Assembly (NCBI GenBank): GCA_037447655.1
Contig: JBBHKE010000123.1
Location: 151,737 to 215,736 of the forward strand
Direction: 5' to 3'
Source of the DNA: Zygnema cylindricum
Lineage: Eukaryota; Streptophyta; Zygnematophyceae; Zygnematales; Zygnemataceae
Length of the DNA stretch: 64,000 nucleotides
Shown: one piece after another, positions 1-12,559 of the stretch
Layout: the number at the start of each line of letters is the position of its first letter
Position numbering within the stretch: the first letter of the stretch is position 1
Program-made: the position numbers and the translations under genes
The notes under the pieces: generated by a model
What the model was told of the DNA's origin: nothing
Seen by the model: only the letters and a program-made list of their open reading frames with translations
The model's database searches: none

Positions 1-3000
1 CGCCAAAAATTTAACAGTAAAACTAAAGGCTGAAAAAATCCTAAAATCTTAAAAAAAAAGTTCATAGACCATGCAATCAAATAATCCTCTAATGCCTTAA
101 ACAATGGCAAAATACCCTTAAAACCAGCAATACCCTAAGTAAATAGAACTAAAGCAGTGGTTAAAATGCAAAAGGGATGTAGGACTTAAAGCATTTTTTT
201 TCCGAACTTTTCCTTTTACACTTTTTAAGTGTTGAAGATTTTTAATTTAGTGACCTAAGGAACTTGTAATTGGCGATACAAAAAAGTGCAAAGAGATAGC
301 TTCATATCGATAATTGGAAAGTAACCTCGAATCGCTTGAAATCGATTTAGAAGCAGTTCGATATGCAACACTAATAAAGTTAAAGGATCTTTGCACATTT
401 TTGACTTTCCTATGTTCCTAAGATAACCGGCTTTTAGGAACATAAAAAAAAACGATAAAAAAAACAGTACTTTTCAAACCGTCCTAATCTTACTTGAGCG
501 ATTGATGTTAGCAGATGATAGTGATTGGTACGGTCAGGAATATTGACAAAATGTACCTAAGTGCTAGTATGGCAAGTCAATCTTTTATAACCAACGAAAA
601 ATAAAGTACACAACATAAGACCGTTGTTGACTCTCGGTCAAAGAAATGGCATGTGCTAAAAGCGCCAAAAGGAGAAAGACAAGCGCCAAATGGAGAAAGA
701 CACGTCCATAGGTCAACGCATTCTAAAAATGTGAAATTTTGAATAATGCGCATATGCATTATTTTTCAAAGTTTTTTACTGTGCGCATAGTACGAATGAA
801 ACATCTATGACCAAAATTAAATTAGAATATTACGGTTTTTTACATCAAAATTTTGGACGAGAGGCAACATAACTATTTGAAAACACAGTGGTGTAGTTTA
901 TCTCCATTTTTTTATTTTATTTTAAAAAAATTAAATGAAAGTCATGTTGAAGTATAATTTCAGTTGTGAAATTAGTGAATTTTACTTTAACGATTTATGA
1001 TTATGCGTACTTTATTTGTTCTTTTGTGCGTATGCTATTTTGAGTATTTTAGTGTGGTTTCACGTCCCTTTACGTCGGTTCATGTAACCTTGTTATTCGT
1101 GTACGGATACCCTTTTGACTGTCCGATCACGCTTTGTGTTATTCCGCCGTCCCGAACAGTGGAACATTATTATTAATTACATCCGTCGCGATTCGTCATT
1201 TCAAAATTTGTGTAGTTATTTATCTTTCATCATAGCCCATACCAAAATGTTTGTTCTAACTTTGTTGCCCATCGACTTTGTTGATGTCAAATCATAAATT
1301 TATGTTGTTTTTGTGGACGTTGTAACAGTTCATTTCTGATGGAGTTAAAACTTAGTTTTAAGTTATTTGTATACTCATTTTACTATTTGGCAGAAATTTT
1401 TCTCTCACCGTGTTTCCTTTGCACCTCCTGTCCCCGCCTCCCCGCCTCCCGGCCCTTCTAATAGTTCAAGATAAAAACAAAACATACTGACAATTGCCAA
1501 TTCCATTTATTTAAAACAATAATTAGTAATATAATAAACTAAAAAGAGAAAGTTATCATGCTAGATAATCGTTCATATTATTAGTTTTAGTACAATTGAA
1601 TATTAAATAATAACGCTAATAATTGATGGTAATAGATAAGAAAAGAAACAGAAGCGAGTAAATAACAACAGTTGGCAATAGTAAAAATAGATAGTAAATA
1701 ATAATATCCGTTAGTTGCAAATAATAGTAAAAAATTCTTTATATGTAATAATAATAACAGCAAAAATGATAAAAATTTATAATTATACCTTGTTAATAAA
1801 ATACAATACTATACAGTAATCACAATTATAAATTACAATTATAAATTATAATATTACCAAAAACATCAATTAACAAAAAAAAAGCAGTGAATCTTGATAA
1901 AAATTGATATTTGCATAATATTAAATAACAGTGATAACACAAAATTAGTACGTAAAGTAATCATTGATTATAACTATTTCTTGTGGTAATTCGCAATTAA
2001 TAATAATTTATCCTTAAACTGAACTCCTTTATTTTTCTTTAAAAAAAGGGAGTAAAAGCTACTTCATCTTTTGTTTTTCGTCATTATTTTACAATATCTG
2101 TTTTCTTAGTTGTAATTTTTTTTTTTTTTTTTTTTTTACGGGAATATAATTATGGAAAATGAGGTGACGTCATTGAGGAAGTGGGATGGGAAAAGGGGTT
2201 TGTGATTGAAGTCGATTTATTGTAGAAACATCATACTTACCAATTGTGTACATTTATTTTTCTTCATTTCATGAAGTTGAAATGCGTGAATAAATCAAAA
2301 ATGGGAGAAAAAAAAATTCAAGTTAAAATTACTCAAAGTTAGAAAAATTAACTCGTGATAAAAAAAAAAACAATAACAAACAAAAATGATTGCTCGTCGT
2401 AAGGAGCGTTTTTAATGATAAGTGGTGGAACTAAAAAATGCCAAATAATAAAAAGTAATCAATACCAAAAAAAAAAAACGAAAAAAAAATCATAAGCAAA
2501 AATTTATAATAATAGTTATTACTGATTATCAATCAAATAAAAAATTATCAATAACATAACTAGTAATCGCAATTAGTTTTACTAAAAACAAATACTTTTA
2601 TTGCCTAGAAATAATCATCAATGAGAAGAATTAAAAATCATATTTATGTAAAAAGGATTTAATAAACTGAAAGATAGTATTTTAAAATAAAAACTACGTA
2701 AGATGAATGACAATAATAATGAAAAAAAAAATGTAATAAAAAAAATCAGTTTTGAGGGTTTCTGTCACTTTTTTTCATTTTTTCTTCTTTTTTGTAATAC
2801 TATCTATAGGACGTTTTTGAAGGAAAAAATGTTACAAAATTCAACAAGAAAAATAAAAAAGAGAGAAGTAAAAAGGAGAAAATATCTTACCAATATGATC
2901 GGTGAATTAAATGTACAAAATAAACAGTATTAGTGAAATGTCCCCATCAATGTGTGAAAAAAACGCTAGAAGAAATTTCACCACAATGTATAACTTCAGA

Positions 3001-3326
3001 TTTATTAAGAGTAAACAAAAAATACTAGTAATGAAAAAGATATTTAATTTATAGCAGAAAATTATTAAAAATAAAGAGAGTAAAAAATAATCACAAACAA
3101 AAATGATTACTAAAAAATAATAGGTAATGATTAATAAAAATATGGAAGCAAAAAAATAAGAAATATTAATAAGTACATAAAAGCATGTGTTATAAGAGGT
3201 TTAATGTATGCCTGATATGAGAAGTTTAGTGTATGTTTGTTTTTATAACTTGTTGTACATGAATAAAAATTCGTCCCTTCATAATTTTATTTAAATTGTA
3301 GAAGTGTTGTCTTTACTGTTTTTAGC
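1..3326. other. AT-rich intergenic DNA, no gene seen
   Basis: Very AT-rich sequence with many poly-A and poly-T runs (for example the T run near 2,120-2,138) and short A/T-only stretches. No open frame here shows a recognisable domain and no LRR exon was found on either strand. Near 660-705 a motif of about 21 bp, GCGCCAAA followed by GGAGAAAGAC, occurs twice in direct order. Confidence 0.6.
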
Positions 3327-3498
3327 TCACTAAGTTTTTAACATTTGCAATTTTGGAGCATCTCTACAGTGATATGTCAAACAAACAACTATTTCACCGG
3401 GCCAATTTTTAGAGTCACTAAGTTTTTAACATTTGCAATTTTGGAGCATCTCTACAGTGATATGTCAAACAACTATTTCACCGGGCCAATTTTTAGAG
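3327..3498 (+). repeat. Tandem duplication of an intron/exon boundary (88 + 84 bp)
   Basis: Two direct copies, 3,327-3,414 and 3,415-3,498, are almost identical. The first has 4 extra bases. Each copy contains a splice acceptor (CTCTACAG) and the start of the last LRR segment (NNYFTGPIF). Only the second copy is continuous with the downstream Cys-rich frame. The 4-base insertion shifts the first copy out of frame, so it looks like decay of the pseudogene. Confidence 0.85.
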
Positions 3499-3763
3499 TC
3501 AAAAAACAACCATCCTGTGGTGATATGGGAGCCAATTGCCTGTTTGGCTCAAGCCTCCCATCTGGGTGTGCACCCAAAAATTAACGAAGTAAAAGTGATT
3601 GCAAAGCCTTTTGCAATGCGACCCAACCAGGAGGGCCTTGTGGGGGAGGCGGTATTTGCTCCAATGACACGACCGGGATATCGCGTACATGTGCATGCAA
3701 GAAAGGATACAGCAATAAGGCGAACAAGTTCATTTGCAAATGTATGTTCTTTTTTCACAAGAC

Positions 3764-4302
3764 TGAAAGGATCGATAATAAACTCTGAGCTCACTAACAA
3801 ACAGCAGCAGAAGCATTCAGAGTATAAAACATTGAATCAACATTGAAGAGACATTTCATAAAATTCTCACATTAATATAAAACTGAAATTACAATTTCTT
3901 CTTTATCTCTTCTATAACTCCATATAATCCTCCAATTTCTCATTGATTGATTAACACACAGTCATAGTGTCCCTTAAATACAATACCAGCCATGGCGTGA
4001 CACGTGTGAGCGTGCGCCACCAAGAAGCCTCTAGAAATCTGCCACCTGTCCGCAGATTAAGCTAAAATACTCTAAATTTCACTAAGGACTCAAACATAGC
4101 AAAACGACAAACCAAAACGAAAGTACTAGACAAAACTAGAAGTACTATCGTACTATATTAAACGTAACGACAAATATGTTTCGCGAAACCTATAGAACTT
4201 TCACGTAACTGTACTTTCGGTATATTCTAGAAAGTACAGTTTTTCTTTCGCGAAATCAAACTGATTTTCGCGTGCGTACGATTTTTTCAATGAATCGTAG
4301 CA
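3764..4302 (-). repeat. Copia-1 3' LTR (539 bp)
   Basis: Starts TGAAAGGATC and ends ATCGTAGCA on the + strand. It is nearly identical to 9,172-9,767 but lacks an extra copy of an ACTAACAAAAACTTATAGCA-type unit and a stretch of about 25 bp next to TATATTAGACGTA. In the element's own orientation it is the downstream LTR, next to the polypurine tract. Confidence 0.93.
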
Positions 4303-4315
4303 TTCCCCCTCTTCA
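4303..4315 (-). promoter_or_regulatory. Copia-1 polypurine tract
   Basis: The minus strand reads TGAAGAGGGGGAA immediately before the 3' LTR. This is the expected position and composition for the plus-strand primer of reverse transcription. Confidence 0.85.
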
Positions 4316-4326
4316 TTGAAGAATCG

Positions 4327-7300
4327 TCACAACAACCCTAATTTAGGTCTTCCTCTTAAAAGCACATCAAACGTCGCCGCCTTAGTGAGCATATCGGCAG
4401 CTTCCTCAAGTGTTGATACATATTGAAATACCACTTCTTTAGCCGCTACCAAATCTCGTACAAAATGCCATTAAATCCGTATATGTTTAGTGCGTTTGTG
4501 AAAAACGGGATTTTTCACAAGTGCCATCGAACTCATACTATCCGTAAAAATTTGTAAGCATCCAATTGAAAATCCAAGCTCGCTTAACATTTCCTTTATC
4601 CATATTGATGCCTTACTTGCGTGTCACGCCGCCATATACTCGGCCTCCGTTGAACTTAGTGCCACGGTTGGTTGCAAACGCGAACTCCACGAAATCGCCG
4701 CTCCACCAAACACGAATGCGTATCCGGACGTTGATTTTCCCGAATCAAAATCTCCGCCCCAATCGGCGTCGCAATATCCGACGCATTCTAACGATTCAAT
4801 TTCAGATTTGAATACAAGACCAATATCAATAGTTCCCGCTAAGTATCGAAATATACGCTTGACGGCTTCCCAATGCGATTTCTTAGGCGCTTGACAATAT
4901 CGACTTACAATTGAAACGGCGGCCGAAATATCGGGCCGCGTACCAACACTTAGGTGCATTAAACTTCCAATCGCTTCGCGATACGGTACATCTACCGACG
5001 CTTCTTCCTCAAACTTTCGCAATTGACTTTTCGCGTCCATAGGCGTCGAAATTGGTTTTGCGTCAAGCATAGAAAACCGAGTTAATACATCTTTACAATA
5101 TTGGGCTTGACTTAACTTTATATCCCCGTTCTCATTACGAATAACTTCAATTCCCAAAATATTTTTTACTTCGCCAAGATCTGTGACTTTGAAATGTTGT
5201 CGTAAGTACGCTTTCAATTCGCGTATACGTTCCAAACTATCCGACGTCATCAAGAAATCATCGACGTAAACCGAAAATATAATTTGATCTTTTCCTTGTC
5301 CTTTCACGTACACTCCAGAATCCGAGATCGTACGTGTGAAACCAAAATCCAAAAGTACTTTGTGTAGTCGTAAATACCAAGTGCGAGGCGCTTACTTCAA
5401 CCCGTAGAGCGATTTGCGAAGACGCCATACCATGTCTTCTTGTGATGTCACGCCTTCGGGTACCTTCATATAAACCTCTTCTTCTAAGTCTCCATTTAGG
5501 AACGCGGTCTCCACATCCATTTGATGAACGTGTTTCTTCTTTGCAGCCGCAATCGCCATAATCATCTTTAAATAGTCAAATTTCACAACGGGGGCATACG
5601 TCTCCGTGTAATCTACCCCCTCTCTTTGCTGAAATCCTTTGCATACAAGTCTCGCCTTATATTTTACTACTTCACCCGATGCACCAGTTTTAGTTTTGAA
5701 GACCCATTTCGCGTCAATCGCTTTCTTTCCTTCCGGTAATTTTACTTCCTCAAATGTCCGATTTTCCACAATTGATTTATACTCCTTTTCCCATGCCGGC
5801 TTCCACTTCGTTTCCCAATCACACGAATTTCTCGCCTCCGCGTATGATTGAGGATCGCAGGCCAAATTCTCGCACATTAATTGCTATAAAAGGAATTCCG
5901 TCTCCTTCGCATCGGAGACGAAGTAATGGGAATTGGAATTCTCTCCACCAATTTTGTCATAAGAAAGCCGATTTGGTTTCTTTCCTCGATTCTCTCGAGT
6001 ACTCCGTCTAAGGACCGGAAATTGTTCCACAATCTTCTCCTCATCGTCCACATTCGATTTTGAACTCGAAGATTTTTGACTTTCCGTCGACATTTTGGAA
6101 TTTCGGCTCACATTACTCCGAACATCAATGTCAATGTCCAATTTCTCCGAACTTGAATCAACATTCGATTTTCCCTTCTTGATGTTAACAATGGATTCTG
6201 GCTCCTCTTCCGAATCCGAGTCCTCAATATCCGGGAAATTGGTAACATCGTCTACCTCATAAAAATCAAGATTCTTCTTCAATTCCGACGATTTTTCGAT
6301 AACCGATTTTAAGTCTTCGTGAAAATTGACATTTCTAGATTCTTCCACAATGCGACGAACAGGATCAAATACACGATAAAGATTTCCTTTCGTGCTATAG
6401 CCCACGAAAATTCCGGGCCAACTTTTCGCCGCAAATTTCCCTTTCCTTTTCACTTGATCCACATACACCGTAGCGCGACATCCCCAAATTCAGAGATAAT
6501 GGAGAGCCGGTTTTCGCCCATAAAGTAATTCGAATGGTGTTTTGTCACCGGAAACCGAAGTAAGTCTCCGATTACAAATGTAATTGGCCGTGAGGATAGC
6601 ATCTCCCCATAATGAGATACTTTGACCGGCCGAATGCACCATCGCCCTCACCATTTCTTGTAAAGTCCTATTTTTCCTTTCGGCTACTCCATTAGATTCC
6701 GGAGAATAACGTGAAGTGAATTGTTGGGTAATACCTTTCTCCTAACAATACCCCTCAAATGCGATAAATTCGCCTCCATTATCCGAACGAATGGCTTTCA
6801 ACTTCCGTTTGCATTGTCTTTCGGCAAATGCATGCCACTCAATAAAAGTTTGAAGAGCATCCGATTTCCTCTTCAATAATCGAACCCACGAAAATCTCGA
6901 ATAATCATCAACGATGACCATAATATATCGATTTCCTCCGAGGCTCTCCGACTTAATTTGTCCACATAGATCGACGTGGACAAGCTCCAATGGATGTTGA
7001 GCCCGAAATTTCACATCTTTCGTGGGATGTGGTTTCCGAATTTGTCGTCCTTGACTACATCCATCGCATCCATTTACTTTTTCGCCGGTAGCAAGATCTA
7101 ATCCTCTCACACATGCCGTTTTTATCATTCTCCTCAAATTTCCTTCGGATGTATGACACATTCGATGGTGCCATAACGTTAAATCTCCCTTGAATTCCGA
7201 GATTTGATTTAGAATGCCCGTGGAAGAAGCATTCTTCCTTGGTCGCCTCCATAAAAGTCGGCTATGCATTGAATTGGTTACTTCGCCTTCGCCGATTAAT

Positions 7301-9135
7301 TTGCCGTCGGCGCGATATATACGAATCGCCGAATCACCTCTAGCGACTACGCTTCCACCGGCACGCTGAATTTGAGGTACGCTTAATAGATTCACTGAAC
7401 CATCGGGAATATATAGGACATTCAATAGACGCGCCTCTGAAATAGTTTCATTTCCAAAGCGGTCCCATGTGGGTAAATTTAAATGAACGGTACACACTTT
7501 ACCAACCGTAATCGTTTGTCCACTTGCGACCGTAATTAGTTTTGGTACGGTAAGGGAACGCATGTCGTCAAAAAGTGTAGCGTCTGTACACACGTGGTGA
7601 GACGCTCCCGTGTCAATAATCCATTCCTTTTCGTGTGCGTCATCGCGTGCGTCACTTAAAGAATCAATAGTGAGGTGAAGACAAGTAAACGTTTGTCCTC
7701 CTTCGTCTCCTTCAAAATTTCCCAAGTCAACAAAATTTCCATGACTTCCACCATGACCGCCATAGCGTCCACGACCACGACCACTATCACGTCCGCGACC
7801 GCGATTTCCAAAACTGCGACCGCCTCTTACTCCTCTATTACCAAATTTAGAGTAGCATTGTTGGCTCGTGTGGCCTAGTTTCCCACAATTGAAGCATTCT
7901 CTCTCTTTATCCGGACACGAAGCCAATAAATGACCTGGCCGGTTGCAACGGAAACACAAGACGTTGCTATTATCATTCTGGGCGGACCGAGGTCTCGAAT
8001 TTCCGCCCCTATCAAGCCATTTTCCACGACCTCTTGGACCTCCTCCTTTTCCACCCCCTCTTCCACGGAAATAATGTAAGTCCGCGATTTCGGGAGCGGT
8101 CACATTCAAGGATCCCGTGCCCAAAGAGCCTTTTGAAGAGCTAACACGATTACTCTCCGCCATCTTTAAATAATTCACAATAAACTCGTAGGTGTTATTT
8201 TCCCTCGCGAGTAAAATCTCCTTGAGGTGGATCCACTTATCCAGTAATGCATTCAAAAAACCGGTTACTTTGTCCTCCTCCGTGATCATTCTACCATTGT
8301 TAAGAAGTTGCTCCACAATAATATTGAATCTCTTCACGGCATCGTCAAAGGATTCGTTGGATTTCATCTTGAATTGCATAAAATCGGAAAACATATATTG
8401 GCCCTTGTTTTGGATTCCCCTCTCAAATTGGGATTCCAACGCCTTCCAACATCCGTGTGCGGTGCTATGCGTGAGGAAATGATCATGCACGGACACCGAA
8501 CAAGTTTGCATTAATCCGGTGATGGCCGCAAGATTTTTTCGCTTCCACAACCGACGAGCCTTAGCATCTCCAACCGGCATTTTCTCTTCTCCATTGACGA
8601 CCTTCCAAAGGCCTCTCAAAATCAATTGAGCTCGAATATATTTCTTCCACGAAGGGTAATTCGATCCATTGAATACGACGGTCTTTCCGGGCATCTGAAA
8701 CATTTCCACTCCTCCTTGACTATCTTCTTCTAAATCGGAATCATCATCAAGTGTAAATTTCCCCCTCTTATCTTTCACTTTCTTTGCCTCCTTATCAATA
8801 TCATCGGAATCTCCTCCATCCGGATCAGGATCCGGCTCACCGTGAGCTAATTCATCAAACCTCCTATCCACAGCCGAGAATTTCTCATCAATCCGACGCA
8901 TGAAATTCTCCAAATACTCTCGCATTTGATTTTCGGACATCGAGCCACCGACACCTCTATTTTGGCCAACCGAATCCGTGGGGAATGATGACTCAAATGC
9001 GGCTCCGGTAAAACTGAACTCTTTCTCTTCTTTAGGAGGATCCTCGAGAGTCGGCAAATTTTCCCAAAAATTAGAAACGGGGGTAGCTGAAGAGGAGGGA
9101 GTGAAAGGGGACTTCTTTTTGTTCCTTCCCCCCAT
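4327..9135 (-). pseudogene. Copia-1 gag-pol polyprotein with six in-frame stops
   Basis: One minus-strand frame of about 1,602 codons runs from ATG at 9,135 to a stop at 4,329-4,327 with no frameshift. Domains in order: acidic N-terminus; copia-type gag (FNGSNYPSWKKYI, about residue 155); two CCHC zinc knuckles (CFRCNRPGHLLASC and CFNCGKLGHTSQQC, about residues 390-425) and an Arg/Gly-rich stretch; protease WIIDTGASHHVC (about 505); integrase HHCC finger (HHRMCH...CDGC, about 655-695) and DDE core (HVDLCGQ, SDNGGEF); RT with KARLVCKGFQQREGVDY and the YVDD box; RNase H with CDADWGG and STEAEYMAA. Stops lie at 6,744-6,742 (TAG), 6,492-6,490 (TGA), 5,886-5,884 (TAG), 5,394-5,392 (TAA, in the conserved GLKQ motif), 4,626-4,624 (TGA) and 4,473-4,471 (TAA). 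The first leaves 797 residues open, gag through most of integrase. Every stop could come from one C-to-T change. Confidence 0.93.
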
Positions 9136-9157
9136 ACACTACAATGGAGCTCTACCC

Positions 9158-9170
9158 GCTCCGATACCAA
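9158..9170 (-). promoter_or_regulatory. Copia-1 primer-binding site (initiator Met tRNA type)
   Basis: Directly inside the 5' LTR the minus strand reads TTGGTATCGGAGC. This is one mismatch from TGGTATCAGAGC, the plant copia primer site complementary to the 3' end of initiator methionine tRNA. Confidence 0.85.
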
Positions 9171-9171
9171 A

Positions 9172-9767
9172 TGAAAGGATTGATAATAAACTCTGAGCTC
9201 ACTAACAAAAACTTATAGCAGCAGAAGCACTAACAAAAACTTATAGCAGCAGAAGCATTCAGAGTATAAAAAATTGAATCAACATTGAAGAGACATTTCA
9301 TAAAATTCTCACATTAATATAAAACTGAAATTACAATTTCTTCTTTATCTCTTCTATTACTCCATATAATCCTTCAATTTCTCATTGATTGATTAACACA
9401 CAGTCATAGTGTCCCTTAAATACAATACCAGCCATGGCGTGACACGTGTGAGCGTGCGCCGCCAAGAAGCCTCTAGAAATCTGCCACCTGTCCGCAGATT
9501 AAGCTAAAATACTCTAAATTTCACTAAGGACTCAAACATAGCAAAACGACAAACCAAAACGAAAGTACTAGACAAAACTAGAAGTACTATCGTACTATAT
9601 TAGACGTACTAAAATCTAGACGCGAAACGAAACGACAAATATGTTTCGCTAAACCTATAGAACTTTCACGTAACTGTACTTTCGGTATATTCTAGAAAGT
9701 ACAGTTTTTCTTTCGCGAAATCAAACTGATTTTTGCGTGCGTACGATTCTTTCAATGAATCGTATCA
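9172..9767 (-). repeat. Copia-1 5' LTR (596 bp)
   Basis: Starts TGAAAGGATT and ends ATCGTATCA on the + strand. It is longer than its partner because a unit of about 28 bp near 9,205-9,260 is tandemly duplicated and about 25 bp is present near 9,602-9,630 that the other LTR lacks. It should carry the element promoter, on the minus strand. Confidence 0.93.
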
Positions 9768-11721
9768 AAGACTAACACTAGAATCTCCTGTTAGAGGAAA
9801 TAAAAGCGAATCGCTGAATTGTTTTTTTCTATTCTCATATTTGCTTTGCCAATAATGTTTGGATGGTAGCATCTCCGTGTATGACAATAACTTTGGGTCA
9901 AAATAAAAACATGTAGTTGTTTGATTTGCAAACTGTGGGTAGCTTAAACTTTGAAACTTGATGATAAATTCAGCGAATCTTCCCATTAGTGAGCACCAAT
10001 GACATTATTCCTTTTAACGGTTTTCTCTATCCAGGGCTAGTTTACAGTATCCGAGAATAAATAGACAGAAGATCAAAATTTCTAAAAACAAGATAGTCGT
10101 TGGAATTTCGCAATAATCATAGAAATCAATGTAGTTTATAGTTAGCATGATGACCATCTTGTCAAGAATTTTCATAGCTATTAATTATATTCAATTTAAA
10201 TATCAGCAGTTGTATTTAGAAAGATGGAGATATGGTTCTTAGAGTTTTCTGGCTGTAGCAAATGTTTCTACGGTGTTTATATTGATGTCCATATCCTTTC
10301 GCGCAATATTTGCGGATGTCAATTTTCTCATTCACAAATTTACTGGACGTTAACTTTTTGCTTGTGGATTTCGTTAACGTCAAAGTTTTTTTATCAAACA
10401 ACAATTGTTCTATCAATGGTTTCTGCGAGTGTTAAATTTTTCTCACGAAAAACATTCACTTTTTTCAAACTCCTTTATAATTTTCCAGTTTATGAGACTC
10501 GTGACTGAAGATTTCGAACTTGCAGAAAAAAGTGTCCTTATAGTCGTGAATTTTTTTTTTTAATTTGACCATAAGATGATCATTCAAACATCCCAAATAT
10601 TTTGAAAATTTATGGTCATTTTGGGAAATATGATTCCTTCAAATTGTGAAATTTGAAGCGATATTCATCATCATTGTCCAAAATTTTATATTTCAAGTTT
10701 AGAGCTTGTCTTTGTAACAATCATGGATTATGCACGATGTAAGAGTATCGCTCGAATATTCGATAGGCGATTATGGGAAATTTGATTCCTTCAAAGCATG
10801 AAAAAAGAGAATATGAAACCGTTTCTATACTCATTGCCGAAAAAATTTAAATTCAGGTTTAAAAGACATTTTTGGGACAATCAAGGATTTTCTTCATATT
10901 GCAGAAAAATAGACTTAATTAACGCATTTCACTGCCGGTTGGTATTCTTATATTTTATGCCCTGACGAAAAAGTCTTAAAACTTTGACGTTTAATTAACG
11001 GTTTAGCAAGTATTATGAGGCAAAAGCGCTTCCAAGGGATCTAATGTTAAGATAGTTGCTCATGTATTTCAATTTTCACATTCGAACAAAAAATGTGTAT
11101 GTTTTCGGATATTAACTATGTGTGTATTCCGATACCAAACTATTTTCATGACAACTCCCTGCAAATACAAGTTTTTGGTACTCTTATCTCAATATGTCAT
11201 TCTTTTAAATGAAAATTTACAATATTTTAAAAAAGTTGCATGCGTAAAACATGGAGCTATTAGGTTGAAAGGAAATGTTGGTCTTTAATGTTCAAGATTT
11301 TGTTTCGTTGTCAAAAACGGGAGTACACCTATTTCTATACAGAAAAATATCGCTACATTTTTTACCTGTTGAAATTGAAGCTATACTTCCCACAACCTCT
11401 CTCTCCATCCCCAACTCCAACCCCAACCAGCTTCTCTCACATCTCTCTTCATCTTTGCCATTGGCAACTTATTCCTTTCCGATGGGATCGATATACATCT
11501 TAAGATCACAAATATGCACTCAACAAGCGAAAGCATCACATGAAATCAAATCCATGGCAAGAGAGAGCATTGGCCAATATTATCATAAGGAACCGTAAAC
11601 TTCTCACCACATAAAAAAACTTCTCTCTCTCCCTCTCTTGCTTTCCCCACAAGTAAAAAAAACTACATAACACCAAAACAAAAGAGCATACAAGGCGCGC
11701 GCCAACCAGACACCTCCAAAC

Positions 11722-11921
11722 TACACCGTGAATCGTTATTAATGTTAATGTTTTTTTCGTCTCTAAAAACATTTCTCGGTACACTCGTCCGATTGTAGAT
11801 CTAACGGTTGTGATTGAAAGGTAAGATCGGTCTCAAATTGAAAATCGGACGAGCGTCTACGCAGAAAGGATGTTTTGAGTGGCGAAAAAATTATTAACGA
11901 TAATAGCAATTCTAACGTGTA
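11722..11921. mobile_element. MITE with TA target duplication (family M, copy 1)
   Basis: The left end TACACCGTGAATCGTTATTA and the reverse complement of the right end, TACACGTTAGAATTGCTATT, are imperfect terminal inverted repeats, with TA at both outer ends. Length is about 200 bp with no coding capacity. The interior is also partly palindromic (TTTTTCGTC near the left end, GCGAAAAAAT near the right). It lies in the intron of pseudogene copy A. TA flanks suggest Tc1/mariner-type mobilisation (inference). Confidence 0.7.
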
Positions 11922-12559
11922 CTGACACTTTTACAGGACTGTAACTGTAATCAGCGACAGTCCCACTTCTTACAACAATTCAAACTGAGCCCAAATTGAG
12001 CCTAGGATTGTACAGGACTAACACCGCCAGTCCAAACAAATCTATACGGAAGCTAATAAATCACAAAACTCCAAAAGCGACCCCAAAATATTAGTCGGTT
12101 CGATATAACGCTAATTCCTCGTACGGCCGATTCCACAATGTTAAAGAACAGTCCCTCCCTTAAACTTTTCATCCCCACCTTCTTCGCCTATGACTTTTTT
12201 TTCAATAATTTATCCTCACTCTCAATATCCTAACTCGGCCTAAATAGCTTTATGTTTTAAAAATATAAATGTTCAAAACACTAATTTTTCTTGACATACT
12301 AAATACCTCATGTATAGGAAGTCGACTTTCTGAAAGACATTGTTGCCTGTGTGGCAAAAAACTGTGTGATTAACAATGTGGCTTCTTCTCGCTTTGTTTT
12401 GTAGTGCTGCAACGACCACCACCTCCTCGAGTCTCCTCTCTCTCTCCTCGTCTATGATACCAACCTCCTCGTGACCCTTTTCCTCGCTAAGACCACCATC
12501 TCTAAGGAGCTTGAGGCGAAAGTTTCAGATTTGGAATGTGGTACACGATTTGAAAAAGA

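Larger units (their letters stand above)
3764..9767 (-). mobile_element. Copia-1, LTR retrotransposon with perfect target duplication
   Basis: Complete Ty1/copia structure in reverse orientation: LTRs at 3,764-4,302 and 9,172-9,767, each ending TG...CA, and a perfect 5-bp target duplication AAGAC (3,759-3,763 and 9,768-9,772). A primer-binding site and polypurine tract are present, and one reading frame runs gag, zinc knuckles, protease, integrase, RT, RNase H in copia order. It inserted into the intron of pseudogene copy A: the interrupted sequence TTCACAAGAC is continuous in the paralogous intron near 21,525. By eye the LTRs differ at about ten substitutions plus two indels, so the insertion is fairly young. 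The body has six in-frame stops, so the element is not autonomous. Confidence 0.95.
3458..12457 (+). pseudogene. Truncated inverted copy of the LRR/Cys-rich/Pro-rich gene (copy A)
   Basis: Two exons of the intact gene on the opposite strand are recognisable. Exon 3,458-3,741 (284 nt, exactly the length of its partner at 21,828-21,545) encodes the last LRR segment and the Cys-rich domain, including CNATQPGGPCGGGGICSN. It carries a TAA stop at 3,582-3,584 where the intact copy has a Gln codon. The terminal exon 12,405-12,457 begins after a TTTTGTAG acceptor and encodes LQRPPPPRVSSLSPRL then stop. It lacks the 18-bp repeat expansion of the partner. The intron contains Copia-1 (3,764-9,767) and a MITE (11,722-11,921). 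No signal-peptide or other LRR exons lie upstream, so this is a 3' fragment with a premature stop and probably no functional product. Confidence 0.85.

Noticed and set aside
3499-3800. Minus-strand frames opposite the Cys-rich exon of copy A
   Set aside because: Antisense readings also seen opposite the intact copy; the sense frame is the one conserved between both copies.
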